A stretch of 64,000 nucleotides of DNA from NORP309 sp964352735 (GTDB lineage: Bacteria; Pseudomonadota; Gammaproteobacteria; Xanthomonadales; Marinicellaceae), in NCBI GenBank assembly GCA_964352735.1, contig CAYGTC010000015.1, positions 13,618 to 77,617 of the forward strand, in the 5' to 3' direction. Each line of letters opens with the position of its first letter. Within the stretch, counting starts at the first letter, position 1. Below the pieces are notes generated by a model. It ran no database searches. It was not told the DNA's origin and saw only the letters and a program-made list of their open reading frames with translations. Both the position numbers and the translations under genes were made by a program. Positions 45,160 to 54,083 of the stretch are shown here, one piece after another.

Positions 45160-46839
45160 CTAGTTAATGAATTTTTCAACCGTCTTCAATAATAACTTTA
45201 CATCTATTGGTTTTGGGATCAGTTGATCTACCAATGCCACATCTGGGTTTTTCTTACACTCATCAATATACCCTGAGGTTAATATAAAAGGCGTTTTAAT
45301 ATTTTCTGAGCGAATTGATTTTAGTATTTCTAAGCCAAGAATATTTGGCATTCTTTGATCACATATGATCAATTTCCATTGATGTGGTTTTGTTAAAATT
45401 TCACATAACCCAAGCTCTGGAGTATCTTTATAAACTGATTCAATATTCTGTCTCAACAAGGTCTGTTGAATAAAATGACCAACTTCTTGATTATCATCAA
45501 TGATCAATATACTGGATTTATTATCTGGACTATTTTCAGCAATTAACTCCGGATCATTAGGGTTTAATTGAGGTACAAAGTAAGGATCGACAATTGGAAA
45601 AACCACTTCAATATATGTCCCGTGTTTGGGTTTTGAGTGTATTTTAATGCCCCCATTATGATCTGTAATTGTGGTGGCTACAGAATACATACCAAGACCG
45701 GTGCCTTTATTTGAATTTTTTGTAGTAAAAAACATTTCAAAGATATGATTAAGGATATCTTTGTTCATACCAGGACCATCATCATAGAAATTAATTTTAA
45801 TACACTTATTGTTAAAAACATGTAATCCAGCAATGATAGATTCTGCATCCTTGGGGAAAAACTGTAAAATATGATAATTTGGTTGATTCAGATCAACTTG
45901 ATCTAACAATTGATAATCTATTGAGATCCTACAAGGTTTTTGCCCTGTAGCATTGATGGTATTATTGATAAAATTAATAAAAACTTGTGCCAATTGCGTG
46001 GCATTGCCGTTGATTTCAGAATTTTGATTGATTAAATCTAACGATAATGAAACATTCTCTGGGATATTGGGCTTGATCAGCGTAATTGTTTCATTTAAGA
46101 CATTGATGATATTGACTCTGTCTAATTTTGGTTTCGCATGTTTAGAAAAAGCCAGAATATTATTGACCATTTCTTGTGCTCTTTCTGAAGCTTGCTGAAT
46201 TTTATCTACAGAATCATGCAATAAAGATTCGTTCGGTATGTCTTCTTTCAAAAATGAAGCATAACCTTTAATCGCTGCAATAATGTTATTGAAATCATGC
46301 GCAAATGAACTGGCCATTTTACCTATGTGTTCCATTTTTTCTGCTTTTAAAAGCTTTAATATGGCCTGTTGCTGTTCTGAAATGATGAGCTTTTCTTGGC
46401 TTACATCTTTATGAGTACTTACAATGAGGCCTTTTTCACTCCTATTGACATGTATGGCAACCATTTGTGATTTTTTTAATTTTATTTCATAAGAGCAATG
46501 ATTTAACTCTTCTTCCATCATTTTTTGATAGGCTGGATGTTTAATAAATACATCAAAGAAGTCATTTAAATTAATATTGGTATGCATATACGGAGCATGC
46601 TCTGGATAAATTTCTTTCAGCTGTTTATTAACCAGTAAAATGTTAGCATCTTCATCGGTTAATAAAAAACCTTCTTGCATATTTGATAAAGCCGCTTTCA
46701 ACAATGCTTCATTTGTACTGACTTCATACAGAGTGTCATACAATTCTTCGGTTTTTTCTTCTAAAAAATGTTCAGCTTGTTTTCGAGCTTGAATTTCTCT
46801 TTTTAATTTGTTTTTTAATAATCTATTTTCATCAGTCAT
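45160..46839 (-). CDS. Hybrid histidine kinase linked to H-NOX
   Basis: 559 residues, cytoplasmic, with no transmembrane segment. A coiled-coil start (about 5-40) precedes a PAS-like domain (about 48-155, MQEGFLLTDEDANILLVN). A HisKA domain follows with phospho-acceptor His181 (SSFAHDFNNIIAAIKGY), then a HATPase with FINNTINA, FYDDGPGMN and KGTGLGMYS. A C-terminal receiver domain (about 440-559) has SILIIDDNQE, Asp in LIICDQRMPN and Lys in LIPKPID. Its start overlaps the H-NOX stop by 4 bp, so H-NOX should control it directly. The phosphate may pass onward to the LuxR regulator and/or the receiver-deacetylase across the promoter. Confidence 0.93.
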   Translation of the reverse strand: MTDENRLLKNKLKREIQARKQAEHFLEEKTEELYDTLYEVSTNEALLKAALSNMQEGFLLTDEDANILLVNKQLKEIYPEHAPYMHTNINLNDFFDVFIKHPAYQKMMEEELNHCSYEIKLKKSQMVAIHVNRSEKGLIVSTHKDVSQEKLIISEQQQAILKLLKAEKMEHIGKMASSFAHDFNNIIAAIKGYASFLKEDIPNESLLHDSVDKIQQASERAQEMVNNILAFSKHAKPKLDRVNIINVLNETITLIKPNIPENVSLSLDLINQNSEINGNATQLAQVFINFINNTINATGQKPCRISIDYQLLDQVDLNQPNYHILQFFPKDAESIIAGLHVFNNKCIKINFYDDGPGMNKDILNHIFEMFFTTKNSNKGTGLGMYSVATTITDHNGGIKIHSKPKHGTYIEVVFPIVDPYFVPQLNPNDPELIAENSPDNKSSILIIDDNQEVGHFIQQTLLRQNIESVYKDTPELGLCEILTKPHQWKLIICDQRMPNILGLEILKSIRSENIKTPFILTSGYIDECKKNPDVALVDQLIPKPIDVKLLLKTVEKFIN

Positions 46840-47375
46840 TTAAGTATAAATTGTGCTTCATTCGATTGGCCATTTGATAGATCTATCATTTTAACACTAA
46901 TGTCTTCATTAAAATAATCAATACAACCATGAATTAAACCTTTGGCAAGATACATAAAAGGTCTTTTAGATTTATAGTTCAGAGTCAATTGATCTTTGGC
47001 ATCATTAAATTCAGCTTCCATATTCGGCAACTCTGCATTCGGATGTATCTTGGTAACGTTTCGGTGAATGGTTTGATCAATATGAAAAATACATTGCATG
47101 CTGCTGTCAAATTGCTCAATTAACTTGGGATATTCCTTACACAATTGTGCAAATAAATAATACCCAAAACTTTCAACCATGACTGGAATGTCAAGTTTTG
47201 AAACACCATTAATGTGGACAATATATTTTAAAAGTTCTTGGTGATCATAGGTACCAACAGTGGTATAAACACCAGAAGATTTGACTGGAACGGATTCTAG
47301 CATTTGATCTAAAAATTCTAACCCCAATTGCTCTTCAACGTAAGTGAGAAAGCTTGTAAAAATTAACCCCTTCAT
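46836..47375 (-). CDS. H-NOX haem nitric-oxide/oxygen-binding sensor
   Basis: 179 residues, cytoplasmic. The haem-ligand His104 lies in QTIHRNVTKIHP and the propionate-binding YxSxR motif is Tyr134-Ser136-Arg138 (LNYKSKRPF). The N-terminus MKGLIFTSFLTYVEEQLG is typical (MKGxxFxxxxxxVExxxG). Stand-alone H-NOX proteins bind NO (some also O2) and regulate an adjacent histidine kinase or cyclase; here the next gene is a kinase, coupled by an ATGA junction. NO is the most probable ligand by family knowledge. Confidence 0.94.
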   Translation of the reverse strand: MKGLIFTSFLTYVEEQLGLEFLDQMLESVPVKSSGVYTTVGTYDHQELLKYIVHINGVSKLDIPVMVESFGYYLFAQLCKEYPKLIEQFDSSMQCIFHIDQTIHRNVTKIHPNAELPNMEAEFNDAKDQLTLNYKSKRPFMYLAKGLIHGCIDYFNEDISVKMIDLSNGQSNEAQFILK

Positions 47376-47453
47376 AAAATCTCTTTGTTTTTTAATAGGC
47401 TATATTTTAATCCCAAACGATAAAATATTCACCACATCAAAAGGACAGTAATA

Positions 47454-47475
47454 AACCTATACTAAAGGATAGGTT
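47454..47475. promoter_or_regulatory. Perfect inverted repeat in the H-NOX/deacetylase divergent promoter
   Basis: AACCTAT-N8-ATAGGTT (22 bp in total) lies 79 bp upstream of the H-NOX start and 95 bp upstream of the receiver-deacetylase start. Its symmetry and position suit a dimeric regulator such as the LuxR-type protein of this locus. Binding is inference. Confidence 0.5.
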
Positions 47476-47569
47476 GAACAATTTGATCAGAAAAAATTGT
47501 AACCTTAATGACAATGGCATATCAAACGTCAGAATCTAAAATGGAGTCATCAATTTAAAAAGGTGATTT

Positions 47570-48550
47570 ATGAAACACATTTTATTAATAGAAGACGATA
47601 AGCATTTACTCAACATGTTACAACTGTTGATACAAAGAAATACAAACTTTAATCTCATCACTGCTCAGAATGGAGTTGAGGCCAAAGCACTGTTAAACAA
47701 TAGGCTGTGGGATGTGATCATCACAGACCTCAATTTGCCTGATTGCACAGGTTTAGAATTGGTTGAACTCATTAGGGCGCATAATGACCTCGCTAAAATT
47801 TTAATGATCACTGGCAATAATGATACACATAATGTCATCAAAGCCCTCAACTTGAAAGTGGATGCTTTTTTATTAAAACCTTTTGACAATGATGGATTCA
47901 TTGAATCAATCAAGAAGTTGGCTGATTTAAATAAAAACAGCATACGTCCCAAGAAAGTTCTTGCCATTGGCGCACATCCCGATGATGTTGAGATTGGCTG
48001 TGGAGGCACCTTACTCAATCATAAAAACAATGGCGATCACATCTTTACATTGACTTTATCGAATGGCGAAAAAGGTGGTGCTTCATCTGTCAGGTCATTA
48101 GAAGCGCAAAAGGCCTCAGAATTATTGGGATCTCAATTGACTTTATGTGATTTAGCGGACACCAAAATTTCATCAGGTACAGAAACCATTTCATTAATTG
48201 AGCAAGCCATTGCCAAATATCAACCCGATCAAATTTATACGCATTCGAAAAACGACAATCATCAAGACCATCGAAATGTCTTTCAAGCCACGATTGTTGC
48301 AGCCAGGTCGATTCCTTGTATTGAATGCTATCAAAGTCCATCAGCGAATATTGATTTCAAACCCTCTAGATTTGTTGATATTTCTCAGCAAATGGCCAGG
48401 AAAATTAATTTAATCAAGTGTTATGCCACACAATTTGGCAAATGCCGTTATTTAAAGAAGTCTCTGATAAAAGCCAATGCTGAATATTGGGGCCGCTATG
48501 CAAATTATTCTTTAGTAGAACCTTTCGAAGTGATCAGGAGTGTCAAATGA
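47570..48550 (+). CDS. Receiver domain fused to PIG-L/LmbE deacetylase
   Basis: 326 residues. An N-terminal response-regulator receiver (1-118) has Asp9-Asp10, phospho-acceptor Asp53 (VIITDLNLPD), Thr81 and Lys103 (LLKPFD), all intact. Instead of a DNA-binding domain the C-terminus is a PIG-L/LmbE zinc deacetylase (about 128-325) with the metal motif AHPDD (135-139) and NDNHQDHRN. The family removes N-acetyl groups from sugars. The enzyme is probably switched by phosphorylation. A good ribosome site (AAGGTGA) precedes the ATG. It is the first gene of a five-gene operon and divergent from the H-NOX kinase genes, which could supply the phosphate. Confidence 0.92.
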   Translation: MKHILLIEDDKHLLNMLQLLIQRNTNFNLITAQNGVEAKALLNNRLWDVIITDLNLPDCTGLELVELIRAHNDLAKILMITGNNDTHNVIKALNLKVDAFLLKPFDNDGFIESIKKLADLNKNSIRPKKVLAIGAHPDDVEIGCGGTLLNHKNNGDHIFTLTLSNGEKGGASSVRSLEAQKASELLGSQLTLCDLADTKISSGTETISLIEQAIAKYQPDQIYTHSKNDNHQDHRNVFQATIVAARSIPCIECYQSPSANIDFKPSRFVDISQQMARKINLIKCYATQFGKCRYLKKSLIKANAEYWGRYANYSLVEPFEVIRSVK

Positions 48551-49530
48551 AATCGTTAAATGTATTAATAACAGGTGCTGGTGGTGCTGCCGCGATTGCT
48601 TTTTACAAAGCGGTTAGAAATACGGATCATCAATTCTTTATGGCGGATATGAGTGAAAACTCTGTTGGGTTATTTCTCGTTAAAGAATCCAATAGATGTC
48701 TCATCAAAGGAGGAAATGATAAGAATTTTATTGATCACTTATTAAAAACTTGTCAATTGAATCAGATCGATATTCTTGTGCCAACCGTTGATTGCGAATT
48801 GTTGGCCATTGCTTTGAATAAAGCGTCATTTGAAAAGGCTGGCGTTAAGATAATTTCCTCAGAATATTCTAGTTTGGTCAATGTTCTTGACAAATACACA
48901 CTCATGAAAACGCTTGAATCAGATTTTGATTTGGCCTGGTTTGAAAAATACGATGAACAATTAGACATCAATAAATTGAACTACCCATGCCTCATAAAAC
49001 CCAGATGCGATAGTGGCTCAAGAGGCATAAAAAAAATAGAAAGTGAAAACGATCTTAAATCCGTTCCCAAAGACGGTTCTTTTATGATCCAGGAATATTT
49101 AGCAAACAATGAGTACTCAGTTGATGTCTACTTAAACCACAAGAATAAAGCCATTGCCAGTGTGGTAAGAGAGCGCATCAAAACCTACGGAGGTGTTGCG
49201 GTCATTTCTAAAACCATTCAATGGAAAATGTTGAGTGAACTGGCATCTCACATCGCTGAATTTTTGAATCTAAGGTATGCAGTAAATGTTCAGTTTAAAC
49301 TCAATGGAGCAGGAAAACCCTGTTTATTAGAAATCAACCCCAGATTCCCGGGGACATCATCTTTGACAGTTGCAGCGGGTGTCAATATGCCAGATTTTTG
49401 CCTTCATGAAGCCATGGGTGGAACCATTGAGCTTCATCAAGAATATCAAGAGTTGGCGATGATTAGGCGCTGGCAAGAAACTTTTATCAAACCGGATCAA
49501 CTGCATTCTTTTGAACAATCTCAGTTATGA
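48547..49530 (+). CDS. ATP-grasp ligase (CarB/PylC-like)
   Basis: 327 residues from the ATG at 48547, an ATGA overlap with the deacetylase. The N-terminal pre-ATP-grasp Rossmann-like part (NVLITGAGGAAAIAFYKAV) leads into an ATP-grasp domain with YPCLIKPRCDSGSRGI, FMIQEYLANNEYSVDVY and the metal-binding LLEINPRFPGTSS. It should form an amide or similar bond with ATP. A role in attaching an amino acid or other acyl group to a freshly deacetylated sugar amine would fit its neighbours, but is inference. Confidence 0.9.
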   Translation: MKSLNVLITGAGGAAAIAFYKAVRNTDHQFFMADMSENSVGLFLVKESNRCLIKGGNDKNFIDHLLKTCQLNQIDILVPTVDCELLAIALNKASFEKAGVKIISSEYSSLVNVLDKYTLMKTLESDFDLAWFEKYDEQLDINKLNYPCLIKPRCDSGSRGIKKIESENDLKSVPKDGSFMIQEYLANNEYSVDVYLNHKNKAIASVVRERIKTYGGVAVISKTIQWKMLSELASHIAEFLNLRYAVNVQFKLNGAGKPCLLEINPRFPGTSSLTVAAGVNMPDFCLHEAMGGTIELHQEYQELAMIRRWQETFIKPDQLHSFEQSQL

Positions 49531-51020
49531 ATACCATTGAAACAACCAGTTACTTGATGATGTTTTTTGTGTTTTTAGGAAGTTTTCCTTTATTAATATC
49601 ATTATTTCAATTTTTATTAATAGGGTTGCACTCTTTTAAAAACCATTACAAGTCAACTGGTTGTTACTTTCCTAATGTTTCGATTTTAGTTCCTGCGTGG
49701 AATGAATATAACGTATTAAACACCACTATTGACAGTTTGATGGACATGTCATATCCATTAGACAAGTTAAGGATTTATATCATAGATGATGCCAGTACTG
49801 ATAACACGCCAGAGTTGATGAAACAAAAAATGAGCCAGTATCCAGGCAATGTTTTTCATATCAGACGATTAAAAGGCGGGGAAGGAAAAGCCCACACATT
49901 AAATTATGGCATCAAAGAGGTTTTAAATGAACCTTGGTCTGATGCATTTTTGATCATGGATGCCGATGTGTTATTTGAAAAAAATGCATTGCGAAAAATG
50001 ACAAGACACTTGGTTGATAAAGAAGTGGGCGCTGTAACTGCCTATATCAAAGAAGGCAGCCGCCCAGGTAGTTTAATGACCAGCTTTATCGACTTTGAAT
50101 ACATCACCGCACAGGCAGCCTCGCGCAGGGCACAAAATATCTTATCTTTTATGGCCTGTTTAGCTGGTGGTGCACAGCTCCATACAAGAGATAATATGAT
50201 TGCAATCGGTGGTCGCATTGATACCACCTCACTTGCTGAAGACACTTTTACGACATTTAAAACGCAATTAAATGGCCGAAAAGCCATTTTCGATGGCAAT
50301 GCCATAGTGTGGGCTGAAGAACCCGACAACATTGATGGCTTATGGAAACAACGCTTGCGTTGGGCAAGAGGCAATCTACAAATCACCAAACAATACAGCC
50401 ATTTGTGGTTCAATAAAAAATTCCATAAACATTTGGGTTCAGTCAGTTTCTCCCTGATTTGGTTTTCAATATTACTCATGCCTATTTTTATGATACTGGC
50501 CAGTATCGGCTTAACCAGTTTATTCTTTCTTGATTTTCCTTTGTCTTGGAAACTGTTTAAATTATTTTGGATACTTAATGTCATTGTCTATGTATTTGTC
50601 ACACTGTTTTCATTTTTAATTGATACCACAAGTGCCAAACAATCCTGGCTTGCAGGGATTCTTTTTCCCGGTTTGATTTCTCTGTCGATTATTGTCTTAT
50701 CTTATATTCCTGGCTTATTAGAGTATTTGATTTTAGACAATAAAACACACCCTAATTGGAAGTCTCTTCCACTGAGTTCAATGATGATCATTTTGTTTAT
50801 GTATTTGTGGTTATCACTGAGCATGGTAGCTGCATACTTGGCAAAAATCATTGAAAAAACACCATACCTGAAACACCTCAGTAAATTAACGCTATTAGTG
50901 GCAGGTTATGGCCCTTTATTGTGTGCAATTACCTTTAATTCCTATATTTCAGAGTTAAGAGGTAAAGAAATGAAGTGGGATAAAACTGAGAAAACCGGGA
51001 AAGTTCAAATTAAAAAATGA
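49527..51020 (+). CDS. Membrane glycosyltransferase family 2 (BcsA/PgaC/YaiP-like)
   Basis: 497 residues. One N-terminal membrane helix (about 10-32) is followed by a GT2 catalytic domain: VSILVPAWNEYNVL, IIDDASTDNT, the DxD-type MDADV, the TED-like LAEDTFTTF, and QRLRW as QxxRW. Four or more C-terminal transmembrane helices complete the fold (about 310-470). All processive-synthase motifs are present, so it probably polymerises and exports a beta-linked glycan. No PilZ domain is attached. Its ATG overlaps the ATP-grasp stop. Confidence 0.92.
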   Translation: MNTIETTSYLMMFFVFLGSFPLLISLFQFLLIGLHSFKNHYKSTGCYFPNVSILVPAWNEYNVLNTTIDSLMDMSYPLDKLRIYIIDDASTDNTPELMKQKMSQYPGNVFHIRRLKGGEGKAHTLNYGIKEVLNEPWSDAFLIMDADVLFEKNALRKMTRHLVDKEVGAVTAYIKEGSRPGSLMTSFIDFEYITAQAASRRAQNILSFMACLAGGAQLHTRDNMIAIGGRIDTTSLAEDTFTTFKTQLNGRKAIFDGNAIVWAEEPDNIDGLWKQRLRWARGNLQITKQYSHLWFNKKFHKHLGSVSFSLIWFSILLMPIFMILASIGLTSLFFLDFPLSWKLFKLFWILNVIVYVFVTLFSFLIDTTSAKQSWLAGILFPGLISLSIIVLSYIPGLLEYLILDNKTHPNWKSLPLSSMMIILFMYLWLSLSMVAAYLAKIIEKTPYLKHLSKLTLLVAGYGPLLCAITFNSYISELRGKEMKWDKTEKTGKVQIKK

Positions 51021-51029
51021 GCACCAAAA

Positions 51030-51185
51030 ATGAGCCAAAAACAACAATACAAAAAAGAACTTAAAAACGATATTAAAATTGAAAAACGCTTGTGGCTCAA
51101 AGAGTTTTTGGTATTTATCGTCATATTTATATTAATAGTCATCAGAGAGGTATACTTAAATGAATGGTTTAATTTTGCTGCTTAA
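51030..51185 (+). CDS. 51-residue single-pass membrane protein
   Basis: ATG at 51030, 9 bp after the glycosyltransferase stop. The start MSQKQQYKKELKNDIKIEKR is basic and helical, followed by one transmembrane helix (about 24-40, FLVFIVIFILIVI) and a short tail (NEWFNFAA). Its last 26 bp overlap the next gene. Small membrane partners are usual for processive glycan synthases (compare PgaD), so it may be an accessory subunit. The position between two coupled genes makes a real gene likely. Confidence 0.65.
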   Translation: MSQKQQYKKELKNDIKIEKRLWLKEFLVFIVIFILIVIREVYLNEWFNFAA

Positions 51186-52455
51186 TTCAATATTGAATAC
51201 AGCCGTTATAGATAATGAAATGACATGTGATTTTGAAAAATCCATCAATTTTTTTCATCAATCACAAAATGAAAAAGCCATAGAACAATTTGATTTATGT
51301 CGTCAAGTCAAAGACTTCAATGCGCAAAGTCAATTTTACATGGGGATCAGTTATAGAAACTTAGGCAACAATGAAATGGCCAAAAAACTGCTAAAATCGA
51401 TTATTGGTAAAGATAACAATATCAATTATTATTTGGAATACGCTTATACTTTTGAAAAATCTGGGCAAATAAGCGATGCCAAAAAGGTATATTTACAAAC
51501 AACAGAAAAATATCCACAGAGTTTTCCTGCACAATTAGGCCTGGCAAGAATGAGCCATTGGATCGGTGATATTGATCAATCCATAAAGCTATACAGTGAT
51601 CTAAAAGCTGAACACCCACAAAATATTGAAGTCAATTTGGGGCTGGCCTTTGCTTTATTGAGTGATCGCAAGTTAAATCGATCAAGACGCTTATTTGATG
51701 ACGTATTGGCCATTGAAAAACACAACCAAGCGGCCCAACAAGGCATAACCATGTTATCAAAAGTTAAAAATCACAGCATTACATTTTCCAGCAGCTCTGT
51801 AAGTTTTGCTGGTAACTCGACTAAAGCTGAGAAAATTGCCGTAACCTCAACACCAGATTATTCATTGAAGTGGGGTGCTCATCTGATCCATTATCAAAAA
51901 CCAATTGATTCATTTTTCATTGAGGCAGTTTCAACCAATCGTTTTGTATTGAATGAACTCTCTATTTTTGCCATTTATAAAAACGCTTCTAACAATGAAA
52001 TATTGGGTGAATATGTTTTACAAGATCTACATAATAATGATCATTTACATAAAATAAAAGTCGAAGACTTTTACACGTTCGATAATAAAAACCAAATATC
52101 ATTGGGGGTAACCCAATCATTTATCAATGCTGAATTGATCAACACACTCACCACTTTTGGAGTTTCAATAAAACGTAAAAACGGGCTGGAGCTGATTGGT
52201 CGTTTTTATTACTCTTCTGATAAACAATTATTGGACAGTCAATCCATTTCTACAAGCATCATTAAAACAACCAAAAATGATAACGTTATTCAACTGGGCG
52301 CCAGCTTGAATCGTTTTGATGGGGAATTATCGACAACAGCTTTTGGCAAATTTTCTTGGAAGTTAAATAAAGACTTTAAAATGACAGTAAACGCAGCAAG
52401 AAATACTCAAAATCAATACACACAATTCAGTGTTGGATTGGATTATGGGTTTTAA
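51160..52455 (+). CDS. TPR plus beta-barrel outer membrane protein, YaiO-like
   Basis: 431 residues. The start is hydrophobic (MNGLILLLNSILNTAVI), probably an atypical signal peptide. TPR repeats fill about 25-205 (AIEQFDLCRQVKDFNAQSQF, AKKVYLQTTEKYPQSFPAQL). About 220 residues of alternating beta strands follow and end in an aromatic residue (QFSVGLDYGF), as in outer-membrane barrels. The order TPR then barrel matches YaiO. It should pass the glycan across or anchor it at the outer membrane. It overlaps the 51-residue gene and is last in the operon. Confidence 0.82.
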   Translation: MNGLILLLNSILNTAVIDNEMTCDFEKSINFFHQSQNEKAIEQFDLCRQVKDFNAQSQFYMGISYRNLGNNEMAKKLLKSIIGKDNNINYYLEYAYTFEKSGQISDAKKVYLQTTEKYPQSFPAQLGLARMSHWIGDIDQSIKLYSDLKAEHPQNIEVNLGLAFALLSDRKLNRSRRLFDDVLAIEKHNQAAQQGITMLSKVKNHSITFSSSSVSFAGNSTKAEKIAVTSTPDYSLKWGAHLIHYQKPIDSFFIEAVSTNRFVLNELSIFAIYKNASNNEILGEYVLQDLHNNDHLHKIKVEDFYTFDNKNQISLGVTQSFINAELINTLTTFGVSIKRKNGLELIGRFYYSSDKQLLDSQSISTSIIKTTKNDNVIQLGASLNRFDGELSTTAFGKFSWKLNKDFKMTVNAARNTQNQYTQFSVGLDYGF

Positions 52456-52479
52456 ACATCCACTGTCACAGTGTTAGGG

Positions 52480-52944
52480 TTAATGAGTTAAATGAGCAAT
52501 CGATTTTTCACATAAATTAAACAACAATGTCATCATGTCATCAAAATCTTTCTCAGAGCCATGAAAAGGGTCAGGAACCTTATCAAGATCACTGGCAGGA
52601 TCAAAATCAATAAACTCAGTGATCTTTTCAAGTGGCTCATTGGGCCAATTTTCTGTTAAAAATGCTTTATTTTTTTTATCCATGACGAAAATTTCATCAA
52701 AGTTCTGAAAGTCCTCTATGCAGAACTGTCGTGCTTTTTGAGTTGATAAGTCAACATCATGTTTTAATGCTGCCTTTATCGATCTGGGATCTGGTTGTTT
52801 GCCAATATGAAAATCATGGGTACCGGCCGAATCCACTGTGAATAGTTTATTGAATCCTTGATCCTGAATTAATTTTTCAAATATACCCTGAGCACTTGGC
52901 GATCTACAGATATTCCCGTAGCAAACAAATAAGATTTTTTTCAT
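52480..52944 (-). CDS. Low-molecular-weight protein tyrosine phosphatase
   Basis: 154 residues, cytoplasmic. The P-loop is CYGNICRS (Cys8, Arg14, Ser15) and the general-acid Asp lies in KVPDPFHGSEKDF. Members (Wzb, Etp) dephosphorylate tyrosine kinases of polysaccharide export, or work on small substrates. It is convergent with the glycan operon, and no BY-kinase is nearby, so the link is only suggestive. Confidence 0.92.
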   Translation of the reverse strand: MKKILFVCYGNICRSPSAQGIFEKLIQDQGFNKLFTVDSAGTHDFHIGKQPDPRSIKAALKHDVDLSTQKARQFCIEDFQNFDEIFVMDKKNKAFLTENWPNEPLEKITEFIDFDPASDLDKVPDPFHGSEKDFDDMMTLLFNLCEKSIAHLTH

Positions 52945-53057
52945 AATTCGTACTTTATTCTAGTGAGTTATTTAATTTACCAATATATCAGTGTATTGCA
53001 ATGACTTTATTGTTTTTTATTAATCAACCTTTTAAAACTTTAAACACAACCAGTGAT

Positions 53058-53885
53058 TTATGCATCTAAAAACAGATCTGTCATCATTTCATCTACACTG
53101 TGATCGAACTTGTATTGATCAAAATTTGTAACCCCCGCATCTTTTAACAAGGCTTCATCAATAAGGGTCTGTCCAGATAACTCGAGATCTTTTGTTTTGA
53201 TGATCATTAAGGCGGCTTCTGCCATGATTCGTGGTACTCTGGATTTTTTCATCATATTTTTATCTACTGCAAATTCTATCGCTGCGGTAGCTATGGTTGT
53301 TTGTGGCCATAGTGTGGATGATGATATGTTGTCTTTCATCAACTCTTCAGCCAAACCAAGTGCCAATAATGTCATGCCATACTTCGACAATGTATATGGT
53401 ATGAAGGGCTTAAGCCAATGTTTGGCCATGTTGATAGGTGGTGACAGGGTAATGATATGAGGGTTTTCACCTTGTTTAAGAAAAGGGATGGCTGCCTTGG
53501 AACATACAAGAGTACCCCGTGTATTAATGGAGTGTATCAAATCAAATTTTTTAACTTCGGTATCCTGTAAATTATTCAGGGCAATTGCACTGGCATTATT
53601 GACCAAAACATCAATACCTCCAAACTTTTCAGCCGCCATCGCCATGGCATTATTAACAACAGTATCATCTCGCACGTCTAACTTTATCGGTAAAGCAACC
53701 CCACCTGCCTCATTGACCTCTTGAGCAACAGAATGTATGGTGCCAGGTAATTTAGGATGAGGTGCATCAGATTTTGCGGTAACAACAACATTGGCACCTT
53801 GTTCAGCACATGCCAATGCAATTGCTCTACCAATGCCTCTTGAAGCACCGGTAATAAAAATGGTTTTTCCCTTTAAATCGTTCAT
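53058..53885 (-). CDS. SDR-family oxidoreductase (HSDL2-like)
   Basis: 275 residues. The Rossmann motif TGASRGIG (about 13-20) and the N-A-S-A loop (VLVNNASAI) are present; the catalytic Tyr-Lys pair is in YTLSKYG. The segment VVTAKSDAPHPKLPGTIHSVAQEV is typical of the hydroxysteroid-dehydrogenase-like 2 subgroup. The usual C-terminal SCP2 domain is missing here. NAD(P)-dependent reduction of a lipid-like alcohol or ketone is the family role; the substrate is unknown. Confidence 0.88.
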   Translation of the reverse strand: MNDLKGKTIFITGASRGIGRAIALACAEQGANVVVTAKSDAPHPKLPGTIHSVAQEVNEAGGVALPIKLDVRDDTVVNNAMAMAAEKFGGIDVLVNNASAIALNNLQDTEVKKFDLIHSINTRGTLVCSKAAIPFLKQGENPHIITLSPPINMAKHWLKPFIPYTLSKYGMTLLALGLAEELMKDNISSSTLWPQTTIATAAIEFAVDKNMMKKSRVPRIMAEAALMIIKTKDLELSGQTLIDEALLKDAGVTNFDQYKFDHSVDEMMTDLFLDA

Positions 53886-54083
53886 ATTACTCTCTGTTTA
53901 TCAAAAACCACTATATTACCATTTACTGCTGTATCATATTGTCAATTAAACAGAGGATTATGTTATATTTTTTACAGCAATCCAAAGTAACCTGCTCTCA
54001 AGTCTTTGAGCTTTGTTAGAATGATTTAAAAATATAATACCGACATCGACCAATGCCCTGACAGATAGCATAGAAAAATTAAT

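Noticed and set aside
50042..50584. 180-codon frame opposite the glycosyltransferase
   Set aside because: Antisense to a strongly conserved gene with complete catalytic motifs.
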